This document shows, piece by piece, positions 52,886-62,800 of a stretch of DNA of 64,000 nucleotides (its first letter is position 1; each line of letters starts with the position of its first letter). The translations under genes were made by a program, and so were the position numbers. This DNA is from Leishmania donovani (Eukaryota > Euglenozoa > Kinetoplastea > Trypanosomatida > Trypanosomatidae), in NCBI RefSeq assembly GCF_000227135.1, contig NC_018235.1:343323-407322 (forward strand), written 5' to 3'. Under the pieces are notes generated by a model. That model was not told where the DNA came from and did no database searches. It saw only the letters and a list, made by a program, of their open reading frames with translations.

Positions 52886-54671
52886 CTACGGCGCCGTTCC
52901 CTCCTCGCTCTCATCCGGCAGCCTCACGTCGAGTGAAGCAGGCGCTGTCGTTCGTGCGCACGCGCGCCAAAGAGCGCTCTTGGCTTGCCTCAACGCCGTC
53001 ATCGCCCAAAAACTCCCGCGGTGCCGCCGCGTCTGGTCGCGTGAAGAGACGGTCACGGTGGCATGGGCAGCGATGACGGTCGTGCCATACCGCACTGCCA
53101 CTCCCGTTGCTGGATGGTGCTGCGACGCGATCGAGCTGAAGAGCTCTCACAGATCGCCGACACCGTCCTCCGACGCGCCGCAGACAGATGCGACTGATCA
53201 CAACGGCTGCCGATCATACCAGGATCGTTGGGTGAGCTCAACAACGCCGGACTCACTGTTGCTCCGGTGGGACTTGGTCCCACCGTCGGCAGTCGGCCAG
53301 GTGGTCCACGCCGCTCCCTTTTCCAAGTTGCTGTCCGGATCAGCTACGGCACGCATGGAGGACGGCGGCAACAAGTGCTCTGCTGCCCTGCCGCCACCGA
53401 CTGCCTTATTCGCAGCGGCCGCTGTGTAGACGGTGCCTTTGAGGTTGCTGCTGTACGCAACCGGCGGGCTGTGAAGGGTGCGATGCAGCTCCTCCGTCGA
53501 CGGAACACCATCGCGACCGGATGCGGTCGCGTGGGCGCGGCTCTGGCTGATGTTGCTGCTGCTGCAGTGGTTGCCCCGCTGCCGCATGGTCGAAAAGGAC
53601 GCAGCCCTTCTTGGGCGACGAGTGGTCGTTCGAGGGAGGCGCGGCAGCGCCGCCAGCACTCCTCAAAGCCACAGCCGGTAGACTGCGCAAGCGGTGCCGC
53701 ATATGACCCGGGCACCCCGCATGCACCGGCCGCTGGTGCGCCGTTGCCAACACCGTCTCCGCCTGGGCTTGGGCAACATCACTTCCGTCGACTTGTGATA
53801 TTCCAGCGCAGGAGCTCGCGAGTTGGGTCACGTGCCACATGCCCAGCACCGTCTTCGCGTTCTCATTGCCCAGGTGCAACAACGACTGTGTTGGGGGACC
53901 CCGAAGCATCCGCCTTCATAGACGGCATCGCCGCAGCGGTGCCGTTTCCAGCGCCGCCAGCGGCCTCCAAAGGTGAGTGACCCACACGGCCGTCCAGCGG
54001 TGTTAATGTGCCAGGTCGATCACGCGGCGCACGTGCCACCGTACTGCTCACCGCTGAGGAAGTGGATGGAGCACTGCCAAGGTGCACCGGTTGCGAGGCG
54101 CGCAGGTCTGCGAGGTTGATGCGACCCCCCCCCGCTCAACTGCCGTCCTGGAGCTGGTGTGCGGCGCACACGCGTGGCGGCTTGCACAGAAGATCCTCTG
54201 CCGCTCCCATCGCTGCCAGCAGCAATGGTAACGGGTGACGTTGTGGCGAGTTCCACTGCCGCCGGGTCACTTGCCTCAGTCTGCTGCTTGTCAGCGTTGT
54301 AGCTGCTACGGGCGCGCACCGAAGATGCCGTCGCAGGTGCGGGAACCGCGGGAACGAGCGTGGTGGGATTGGTCGGCGTGGCAGCCGTATTGCTGCTGCT
54401 AACATGGTTGCCGTTCAGCCGGCTTGTACCAGTCTGCCCGTCCAAGCTGAAGAACGTCGCTGGCGGCTTCGATCCGCTGTGAGACGACGGCACCGTCGCA
54501 CTGCTGTGCTCTACCGCCGCCGCCGGCGTGCATGCCTCCTGTAGCAAAGACGGTGTAGAGCCGCAGGAGATGGAGTCGGTGCTCTGAGCACGACCGCTGC
54601 GCGCGCGTTGGTCAGAGGCGCCGGCGCTGGATGTGCGGCTGCTTGTGGTCAGTCGCCAACGCAGTGCGCCA
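52886..54671 (-). pseudogene. Possible frameshifted 3' part of the 54672-56987 gene
   Basis: Beyond the annotated stop at 54672-54674, coding-like Ser/Thr/Ala/Gln-rich sequence continues on the - strand but changes frame repeatedly. From 54671 to about 54134 it reads in a second frame; after a run of nine C (54125-54133) it continues in a third frame to 53863; further open pieces lie at 53406-53909, 53198-53659 and 52886-53101. The stop at 54672 itself sits just past a run of six G (54680-54685). Frame changes at homopolymers fit either sequencing indels or real decay. No domain is recognisable, so coding character rests on composition only. Confidence 0.4.
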
Positions 54672-56987
54672 TCACCGTCGGGGGGTGCGCACCGACAGCG
54701 GCGGCTGCGTGCTGCCGACGCTCGGCAGGCAATCGGCCGAGGACGGCATACGCGTGTCACAGGAGGTGCTGTGCCTCATAGTTCCTGTCCTGACGGTGCT
54801 GCGCCGCGATGAATCCAGCCGAGACGCCTGCGATACGCTGATGTGCGAGTCGCCAGTGTTTCCGGGCGAGGCGGTCGTCACGGCGGTTAGCGGCGTGCGA
54901 GACGGGGGCAGCTCGGTCATGCCGGCGGAAGAAATGATGACGGCGGGGCGCACCTGCTGCTGCGGCTGGTGTGGCAAGGTGATTCTCTGGAGAACGGCGG
55001 ATAGCCTCGGAGATGTCTGCGTCACAGACCGAAGAACCCCCGACGTGATGGATGTAACACCAATGGCGGTGAGCGACAGAAGCGGCGGGCGCGAGAAGGT
55101 GGTAGTGCTGGTACTGGTCAACAACGACGTCGCCTGATGCGTGTGCACCGGCGTCGGCAGCGCACCTTCACCTCTTTCCTCAGGCTCTTCAGCCTCGTCA
55201 TCGCGCTGATCAACACTCCTGAGGTCTGCTCCGTGCTCGTCACGACCCGCTTTCTCTGAGACGGGTGTGGGAACAGCCGGGCGGGTCTGCGGCGACCTCG
55301 GTAGGTGCACGATGTGTTGCCGCGCATTCTCCGGCGGCATTGTGTGCGTGCTACAGCTAGCCCGCGAATCGTCGATGTCAGCGGCAGCCTGGTCATTCTC
55401 CTCCTTGGAAAGGCCAAACGAGGGCAGCTGGTTCGTCCCGCGCACCGCCTCACTGCTCCCTTGGCCGGCTTCCTTCTCGAACGGAGGAATGCTTGGAGGC
55501 GACAGCGTCCCGCTGTGAGCGGCCGGCGCCGTGACAGAGATGCGCCGTGAAGCCTGGACGCCGCGCCCGCTTGTCATGCACGGCGATATCGCTCCCGGCA
55601 CGCTCTTCTTAGTGTCCGATGGCGTCGATAGAGTCGCACGAGTCGCGGGCACAACGCTGCTAGTGGCACAAGTGTGAAGACCAGCGTTGATCGCACCAGC
55701 CGGCGTGGCAGACCTCGGCGCCCGCTCTCGTACTGAGAACGGGCTCGTTGCGTCACCACTGGTCTCCGTGCAGTCTTCGAGCAGCAAGATCTGACCCTGA
55801 TAGCGATTCTTCGCAGAGGCGAGGCGCTGGCGCTTCAGCGGCGAGGGGACATTATCCCTCTTCCTCCTAGAATGCGATATGCGTGGGGACGACGCCCTCG
55901 CTAGTGGTGAGGCGGCGGAAGGAAGCTGAATGGCTGTTGTGACGGCCGCTCCAGCGCCGCTCGCGGTTCCGCGACATCCGTTGCTGTCGTCCTTTTCCTC
56001 TGCACGCAATGTGGTGGGTTCGTCAAGGGGGCTGGGCTCGCAGCCCTGTGCCACAGCGAGAGGCGAGGTCGAGCTCGTTGTGGGCGTTGCCCCTACAGTG
56101 GCGCCCTGCCCCTCCCGTGGCCCGTCCCCGCTTGTATTGAAACCGTTGTCGCACTTCGCTGCAGTCGCCGTCGATGATGCGCGTGCTGGTACATCGGCTA
56201 ACGCACGAGCACCGCTATTATTGGCGCTGCGCTGTCTCGGCTGCCGTGCTAGCACTGGCTGCTGCTTCAGCAGTGCCGCCGCGCGCGTCATTCGTGTGCC
56301 ACCCGCCCCAGCAGCGCAGTCACTACGCGCTCGGCTGACCGCGATGACCGCCGGTGGAGACACCCTTGTCGTCTGTGTACTCGCTTTCCAGTGCGCTACC
56401 GGCAACGCATCCGACATGGCTCGAGTCTCACGCAGCCGGTCCAAATTTTCAGACGTCAGCTCGCACTTCGAAGATGTTACCGTTGCAATGGGGGCGGTAG
56501 TTTCGGCCGTGGTAGTTGTCACAGGGCGTGCCACAGCCGTGGGGGTGGCCAGCCCTTTGCTGGCTGCGCCGGAGCCGGCGCGTGGCGAGGCCCCGCTGAC
56601 GCCGCTGCGGGGCGACACGCGCAGTTTGTCAAACTTGTTGAGCCCGAGCCCTGACGCCCAGGCCGTACCGGCGCCACCGCCGCAGACGACCTGCGCGCCA
56701 GACCACGCCGTCAAGGACGAGCCAGACATGCACGTTTGTTGATCACTCGCCAAGGGCGATACGCCACGTCGCATCGAAGCACTCGGAGAGATGCCCAGCG
56801 GCACGTTCACCGCGGGAAAGGGCCAGGGAAGGCTCTTGAAGTGCTGGCTCAGCATTTCACTCTCGAGCTCGGTGGACACGTCCGACTCGTCTTCCTCGTC
56901 CTCGTCATCGATGTCGTCGTGTCGCTGCGGCGAGAGGGGCGGCAGCGGGGGGCGCTCCAGCCGCTGCGCTGGCCGTATCGGCTCCAT
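54672..56987 (-). CDS. Hypothetical Ser/Thr/Pro-rich low-complexity protein
   Basis: Encodes 771 aa up to a stop next to a G6 run. Residues 1-60 are the most ordered part: Pro-rich start, an acidic run DDIDDEDEEDESD (about 24-36) and a short helix TELESEMLSQHFKSLPWPFP. The remainder is Ser/Thr/Ala/Pro-rich with scattered RS, SP and TP sites that could be phosphorylated, and no recognisable domain. The sequence downstream of the stop continues coding-like in other frames, so the natural protein may be about 1300 aa and this one truncated by decay or sequence error. A very convincing splice acceptor 15 nt before the ATG supports the start and shows the gene is probably expressed. Function unknown. 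Confidence 0.75.
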   Translation of the reverse strand: MEPIRPAQRLERPPLPPLSPQRHDDIDDEDEEDESDVSTELESEMLSQHFKSLPWPFPAVNVPLGISPSASMRRGVSPLASDQQTCMSGSSLTAWSGAQVVCGGGAGTAWASGLGLNKFDKLRVSPRSGVSGASPRAGSGAASKGLATPTAVARPVTTTTAETTAPIATVTSSKCELTSENLDRLRETRAMSDALPVAHWKASTQTTRVSPPAVIAVSRARSDCAAGAGGTRMTRAAALLKQQPVLARQPRQRSANNSGARALADVPARASSTATAAKCDNGFNTSGDGPREGQGATVGATPTTSSTSPLAVAQGCEPSPLDEPTTLRAEEKDDSNGCRGTASGAGAAVTTAIQLPSAASPLARASSPRISHSRRKRDNVPSPLKRQRLASAKNRYQGQILLLEDCTETSGDATSPFSVRERAPRSATPAGAINAGLHTCATSSVVPATRATLSTPSDTKKSVPGAISPCMTSGRGVQASRRISVTAPAAHSGTLSPPSIPPFEKEAGQGSSEAVRGTNQLPSFGLSKEENDQAAADIDDSRASCSTHTMPPENARQHIVHLPRSPQTRPAVPTPVSEKAGRDEHGADLRSVDQRDDEAEEPEERGEGALPTPVHTHQATSLLTSTSTTTFSRPPLLSLTAIGVTSITSGVLRSVTQTSPRLSAVLQRITLPHQPQQQVRPAVIISSAGMTELPPSRTPLTAVTTASPGNTGDSHISVSQASRLDSSRRSTVRTGTMRHSTSCDTRMPSSADCLPSVGSTQPPLSVRTPRR

Positions 56988-57002
56988 GCTGATGGGCTAA
57001 AA

Positions 57003-57046
57003 CTTGAATGAGAGAGAGAAGGGCGGGGGAGAGGGAGACAGGAGGT
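57003..57046 (-). promoter_or_regulatory. Candidate spliced-leader acceptor for the 54672-56987 gene
   Basis: The transcribed strand has an almost pure 35-base pyrimidine tract (CTCCCTCTCCCCCGCCCTTC within it), then ATTCAAG with AG at 57003-57004. This would give a 15-nt leader before the ATG at 56987. A second AG at 56997-56998 would still precede the ATG. Confidence 0.55.
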
Positions 57047-57083
57047 AGTGCCCTCTTTCGGCGTGTCTGTGTGAGTGTATGGC

Positions 57084-57115
<32 letters not shown>

Positions 57116-57486
57116 CGTATCAGTGATCAGGGAGAGCAGAGAGTACCCACAAACTCAAAGAGGGAAAGCGAGACAGCTGCGCGTGCGAGAGCCCCAAAAC
57201 AAACGAAAACGAGAGTCACTGAAAAGCTGATCGGCATGGAAAGTCGGAGATGAATGTTCAGGGCGACGGCACGTGAAAAGGACGTGCGCGAGAACAGTAA
57301 GAACGCGAAAGAGGTGCGGAAGAAGGTTAAACAACGACCGGGAGAGGGAGGAGCAGGTGTCTGCTTGTGTGCTAGTAAGCGTGCTTAAAAGCATGCATGC
57401 GTGTGCACGTATCTGGGTATGTGATCGGCGAACGATACCGCCAGCAAGAGCAGACGCACAAACACTTGCTTTTCGGCGTGTTCATT

Positions 57487-57988
57487 CTCCGCCAGGGTGC
57501 ACGAGGCCGGCGCCGCTCTGCCCACCGGCCGGCCACACGCCCCATCGCCTGGTGCGTTCCCGCCCCTCGGGGGGCTCGGCCCCCACACCCACACACACCA
57601 GTGCGCCGTGTGAGGGCCCGGTCGGATACGCGCGGGTCACGTGGACGCCCTGCCCACCATATGGGTGATAAAGACCTACTCACAGCCGCAGGTCGCTCCG
57701 AGGCAGCGCCACCCAGGACCCCGCCGCCGACATCAGTGGCAGTAAGCCGCGCTCACCTCTCCACGTCGTAGGTGCTTGGCCCTGTCACCACCAGAAGCGG
57801 TTCGGCATTCGGCAGGGGATGCGGGGCTGCTTGGCGGCTCCCCATACCACCACCACCACGTAAACACACAGAGAGAGTGGGGGGTGAGGTGCACGGTACC
57901 CTGTTGACACCACGCACGGAGGAGGGGGGTACCCGGCCGGCCATCACGGAGTGCCGCAGCGCACGCAAAAAAAAGGGACGACAAGAGA
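57487..57988. mobile_element. SIDER-like retroposon, most complete copy
   Basis: About 500 bp. It begins with CTCCGCCAGGGTGCACGAGG and runs through a GC-rich body to a block with CACCACGCACGGAGG, then an A-run (57967-57974) and GGGACGACAAG. The first about 358 bases are identical to 30273-30630; the last about 150 match the fragment at 12054-12215. Size, dispersion and spacer location between the 58140 and 56987 genes fit SIDER elements, which in Leishmania 3' UTRs can destabilise or repress mRNAs. I cannot align it to a consensus here, so subfamily and strand are left open. Confidence 0.7.
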
Positions 57989-58139
57989 AGAGCAGCAATG
58001 CGGGTGTTTGGCCTCCCCCACCCCCTTTTGCCCCTCGGTCGCTTGCGCGCACACACACACGCTTCAAGTGAGTCCCTCACCGACACGCACGCACACACAG
58101 CGTGTGCATATCTGTGTGGTTTGTTGGCACTGGCGGCGT

Positions 58140-59120
58140 CTAAAACAGCTGCAAGTCGTTCCACTCCTTGCGCTGCCGCTCCAGCTCCGCCGCCAGCGCG
58201 GTCTCTTCCTTCTCTTTTTCTTCCTTGAGTTTACGCCGCCGCGCCGCCTCCTCGCCCAGGCGCGCGGCCTCCAGTTGCTGATCTCGCAGCGCCTCCATCC
58301 GCCGCTTTTGCAAGCGCTCCTCGGCTGTCATGCTTTCCTCGGATCCGAACCTATCGGCGTCACCACCGCTGCCGCTCACGCCGCGCTGCGCGGCCGCCGC
58401 CTTCAACGCCGCCTCTTTCTTTCGCTGCTGTTCGAAGGCGACTTTGAAGCGTACGAGTTTCTTCTCGTCTGCCAGCTCCTTGTGCGCGGTCTCGAAGACG
58501 GTGAAGGCATCCTGCACGTGGGGCAGCTGGCACTTGTCGGGATGCAACGCCTGGGCCATCTTGCGGTAACGCCGGTCGACGTCGGCCACGGTACAGTTGC
58601 TGGGGTCCACGTCGAGGATGATGAAGTAGTCGGTAGCCTTGCACTGCAGCACCCGGCGAATCTCAGCCGCCTTCTGCGCGTCACTGGACAGACCGCTGGC
58701 GGCTAGTTGCGTGAGGGAGCCGAAGGCGATGGGCGGCAGCGCGGTCTCCGCCTCACGTGCGCGCTTCTGCCCCGCCGCGGCGCCAGCGGCGGGGATAGTG
58801 CGACTCCCTGCCCCCGTGCCGGAGGTTCCCTCCTCTGCTAGTCGATCCTGCTGCTTCCGATACGCCCGCTTCAGGTGGTAAAATATGGACTCCTGGCTGA
58901 GTGACTTGTGCACCTTCTCCGCAACGTGAAAGGCATCCGCGGCGTTCGCGAGCTGGCACTTGTCTGGATGCAGCAGCAGCGCAATCTTGCGATATTGCCG
59001 GTTCACATCGGTCAGCTCGCATGTGGCGATGTCGAGCTGGAGAAACTCGAAGGGGCTCGCCTTGCGCGCCTCGCACGCCATCAATCGCGCAATCTCAGCC
59101 GCCTGCTGCGCCTCGCTCAT
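58140..59120 (-). CDS. Tandem double J-domain protein (DNAJC8/SPF31-like)
   Basis: Encodes 326 aa with two J domains. The first, about 20-85, has FEFLQLD, a YRKIALLLHPDKC helix with HPD at 51-53, and following AFHVAEKVHKSL. The second, about 160-230, has YFIILDVD and YRKMAQALHPDKC with HPD at about 193-195. Each is followed by a basic helix (HLKRAYRKQQDRL; VRFKVAFEQQRKK). The C-terminal 90 residues are a charged helix (RRKLKEEKEKEETALAAELERQRKEW). Single J domains of this type occur in DNAJC8, a splicing-associated co-chaperone; HPD stimulates Hsp70 ATPase. There is no Gly/Phe or zinc region and no targeting signal, so nuclear or cytosolic location is likely. The ATG at 59120 precedes the first domain, and a splice acceptor lies 134 nt upstream. 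Confidence 0.92.
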   Translation of the reverse strand: MSEAQQAAEIARLMACEARKASPFEFLQLDIATCELTDVNRQYRKIALLLHPDKCQLANAADAFHVAEKVHKSLSQESIFYHLKRAYRKQQDRLAEEGTSGTGAGSRTIPAAGAAAGQKRAREAETALPPIAFGSLTQLAASGLSSDAQKAAEIRRVLQCKATDYFIILDVDPSNCTVADVDRRYRKMAQALHPDKCQLPHVQDAFTVFETAHKELADEKKLVRFKVAFEQQRKKEAALKAAAAQRGVSGSGGDADRFGSEESMTAEERLQKRRMEALRDQQLEAARLGEEAARRRKLKEEKEKEETALAAELERQRKEWNDLQLF

Positions 59121-59838
59121 CCTTGAGGGCTTTGATTCTCTGTGTGAATGTCTGTATGTGGGTGCCGGTGCACACCCGCCGCCGCACTCGTCAAGGTGCC
59201 CCACCAACCACCGCGCGGCCTCCACTCCTGTTGTGGGTACTCTCAGATGTTAGCTAAATATAAAGAGAAGCGGGAGTCCAGTGCACATGACAGGTTGGAG
59301 GTGCACCCTGTCGGCTGTGAGGAACCGCTGTGGAGGTTTGTGCTTGAAAATAGGAAGAAAGATGGAGAGACCACGGCACACGGTGAAGTGGACATCAAGG
59401 ACAAAGACAGCGGCATGGCGGTGCAGTGCTGAGGGCCATCGGCACCGAGATGAAGCCTGTAAGTTGAAGAACCCTGGTGGCATACGGTCACACGGTAGCC
59501 CGCTCCTGCCTGTCCCCACCACCACCACCACCACCGTGGCAGTCGCGCTGCCTTGAACGTATCTGAGAGCGTGCACGCCAGCATGCATCGATGTCTGTCG
59601 CTCCCGACGTCTCCGTGTCCAGTGCGCGCGCGTATTGGGGGAAGGGGAGAGGGGGGGAGGGGGGGGGGGTCGGGCATCATTTAGAACAAGACATAGAAAG
59701 AAGGCCGTCCGCGTCACCGGCATCTTACACACACACACACACATGCACACATCGGCGAAGACTCGCATAGAGCAAAAGGCACACTCATCTCGCTTGTGGG
59801 GCTGCCGCGTGGCACATCCGACTTCGGCCCTGCTCGGC
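59121..59838. other. Intergenic between VWA8-like and double J-domain genes
   Basis: Contains the J-protein leader, CCA triplet repeats near 59515-59535, a G-run at 59651-59669 and a CA repeat near 59728-59742. No gene. Confidence 0.75.
59254..59277 (-). promoter_or_regulatory. Candidate spliced-leader acceptor for the double J-domain gene
   Basis: The transcribed strand reads CTCCCGCTTCTCTTTATATTTAG, with AG at 59254-59255, 134 nt before the ATG at 59120. Confidence 0.45.
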
Positions 59839-62800
59839 TCAGAATAAGTTCGCGGAGATGAAGATCTGACGCAGGACCTGCGGCAGCACATCGGTTCGCA
59901 TGCACTCATACCCATGTCCCGCCGGTAGCTGCTGCTGCAGGTGCGACGCCTGCGCCCCAAGCGTGGCGATAAAGATGCAGAACATCTTCACCTCCGGCTT
60001 ACTCTGGATGATCGCCGTCAGCTCGCGCGGCGTGATGCCGTACTGGCGCAGGTTCGCGTCGCTGATCACAAACACAAAGTACGAGTCGCCCTTCTCCTCC
60101 GTCACCAGCTCAATACTGCGCCGCATCGCATCGACGGTGTTGTCGCCGGACCAGCAGTACTGCGCGTAAGCCAACATCTTCTGACAGATGATCATGCGCT
60201 CCTTTTGGTTCGCCGGTGGGGCGCCGAAGTTAACGAGAGGGATGTTGTCGCTGTCGCCGTTGTGGCCAATCATGGCGTAGTCCAGCTTCGACTCGAACCC
60301 GGCAAAGGCCTCCATGATCATGATAGTCGTCTCGAGCAGCTTCGTCAAGCGCTGATCCATGCTGTTGAAGCGGTACATGCTCGCACTCACGTCTAGCACA
60401 AAGACCAGCCGCTTCTTGTGCTGCTGCTGAAACGGGTTCGTCTCCTTCGAGTCGGCGCGGCGCTTGTATACGTTCTTTTCGCCAACGATCCCCTCGACAA
60501 GCTTCTTGTCGTCCCACACGCCGTCCGTCTGCCCTGTAATCCACACCCGCTCGCCCTCGGAAGCCTTCAGCCCCATCAAGAGCGTCCGCAGCTGCGCTAC
60601 CGCCGGCTGCACGCGCTCCTGCAGGCCTTTGTACTGCTCGTACTCCTCTTCGGACATGCCAATCGACTGCAGGCGTTCCTTGAGCGCCTTGCGGCCCATC
60701 CGCCGCGCCTCTTCCATCAGGTGTTTCGGAACCTTGCGCTTCTCCTCGGGCGACACCTGATGCACAGGGTTGCCCTTGTCGAGACGGTAGGGCCCGATAA
60801 TCCCTCCAAGCCCCGCAGTGTCTGTGCCCCCAGTGCCGCCGGCCCACGTGTTGCCGCCGTGGTGCTCCTTGTCGTCGATCTCGCCGTGCTTCAAGGTGCC
60901 GGAGGGCTGCTTGCGCGGCGTGCTGTACTTCATCTTGAAGTCCTTCACGTCCTCCTCGCCCTCCTCGACAGTGGCAGCGTCGCCGACAGTCGCCGCGTTG
61001 CCGGTGAGGAGTGACGACCATTCTGAGTAACGCTGCCGCACGCGCTCCCCATCCACATCGGCAACGGAGAGCTGCTGCGACGTCGACTGCCATGCGTAGA
61101 CAGTGCCGCTGCGGCTGTCAAGGGACCAGCGGTTCTCTGCGGCTGCAGCAGCAGAAGGCGACGCGGAAGCCGCCTGGACTGTCGCCCCAGGGGCGCGGGC
61201 AAACGTGCGCTGTGTGGCGTGTTGCGTGTCGATCGCGGAGACCGTTTGGCCGTCAGGGTGGATATGGAGAAGCTGATGGCGTGCGTCGTCAACAAGGGTG
61301 GTGAAGGCGGGCAGGGCGGCGCTCGCGGCGGCAGAGCCGGTCTTACTCTTATAGTAGCGCAGCTGCAGCCCGCTCTCTGCGGTGCCCTCGACGCGAGCGT
61401 AGACGATGTTGCGACCGGCTGGGTCGTCCTCGCTGATCTCGGAGGCTCCATCGGCGGGTGGCGGTGTGCTCGCCGAAGACCCATCAGCAGCAGCAGCGAT
61501 GCGCCACACCGACCCCTTCAAGTCTGCTGGGACAAGGACATCATGTGACGCGCTGCTCCGGTCGCTTGCAGAGAGGTACTCCGTGGGCCCATCATCACCT
61601 GCAGCATCCGCGGGGGCCTCCACGAGCTCCAGACATTGCGTATCCGGCGAGAGAGGCAGCATCGTCGCATGAGCGCTGCCGTCGGCTGCCACCGAAACCT
61701 TCACAACGCCAGCGCGGCGATGTGCCCTTCGTTGCGATGTCTCACGGACATCACCGACAGCAGCAGCCTCCATCTCCACCATCGCCAATCGACTGCCCAC
61801 GAACCGAAGCGACACCACCGGATGTGGGAAGCTCACCCTCACGACTCGCCCTTGGACGACAAAAAGAAGCTCCCTCATGGTAGACGAGGCGGCGGCAAAG
61901 CAGATGACACCGTGGCGGGGACTCACGTCAAGCACACGGACACTTGCCTGCGCCGCTGGCGGCGCCGATGCAGCGTTCAAGCACCGGTCTAGGTGAAGCG
62001 GCAGCACAGGTCCGAGAGACGTGGTGGTTAATGCGCCGGGTGTATTGCTCACTGCTGTCATTTCTCCTTCTGCGATGCCCATGCGCGTCATGTACAAGTC
62101 CGAGGCAGCACCCGCCAGCACGTCAATCAGCGCCGTGCAGCCTGTCTTGTTAGAGGACAACAGCACAACACCCTGCGGAGCGCGCCCGGCGGCCAATCCA
62201 GCACCGTCGTTCTTGCGCAGCAGAGACCTCCGCGCACCCGCCGTCTGCGACCAGGTCGCCAGCGACGGCGGCCAGATACGGCGGTGCTGCTGCTGCCCCA
62301 CGGTGTCACCCGCCTCGCCGTCACCGGTGCTCCAAGGAAGCGCCTGTGCAGACAAGGTGAAACCAGTGAATCGGAAGAGCGAAAACGGGTGTGCAGCCGC
62401 GGTCGCTAGCTCCGTGGCGTACGGCGAGGTCACGTCCGCAAACCGCACGTGGCCCACCGGCCAGAGCGTCGCCAGTTCTTCCGCCTTGTCGGCGACCAAG
62501 TAACGAGTCTCTATAGAGGAAGGCGGCAAGCGCACGGTCGCGACAATCAACCGCAGCGCTGCTGCACCGGGCGATGATTTACTCGTGCCGCCGCTGCCGT
62601 CCTTTCCGGACGTGCGGCGAAGCAGCAAGACCGAGAGCAGCGGCATTGTCACCGCCTCCATTTCCGCATCGGCGCCGCCAACAGCCGTCACAGAGGTCAT
62701 GGCAACAACCGTGTCGGTGCTGGGGTTCACGAATGGCAGGGTAAAATGGCTTGCCCATTCCGTGAAGGCCTCTGCGGCGGATGAGGCGGCGTCGGCAGAG

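Larger units (their letters stand above)
56988..58139. other. Intergenic carrying a SIDER-like element
   Basis: Besides the leader of the 56987 gene and the element at 57487-57988, contains a GT repeat near 57084-57112. No gene. Confidence 0.75.

Noticed and set aside
53228..53980. 250-codon + strand frame
   Set aside because: Would be the only + strand gene inside the - strand unit. It overlaps better coding-like - strand pieces and has no recognisable domain.
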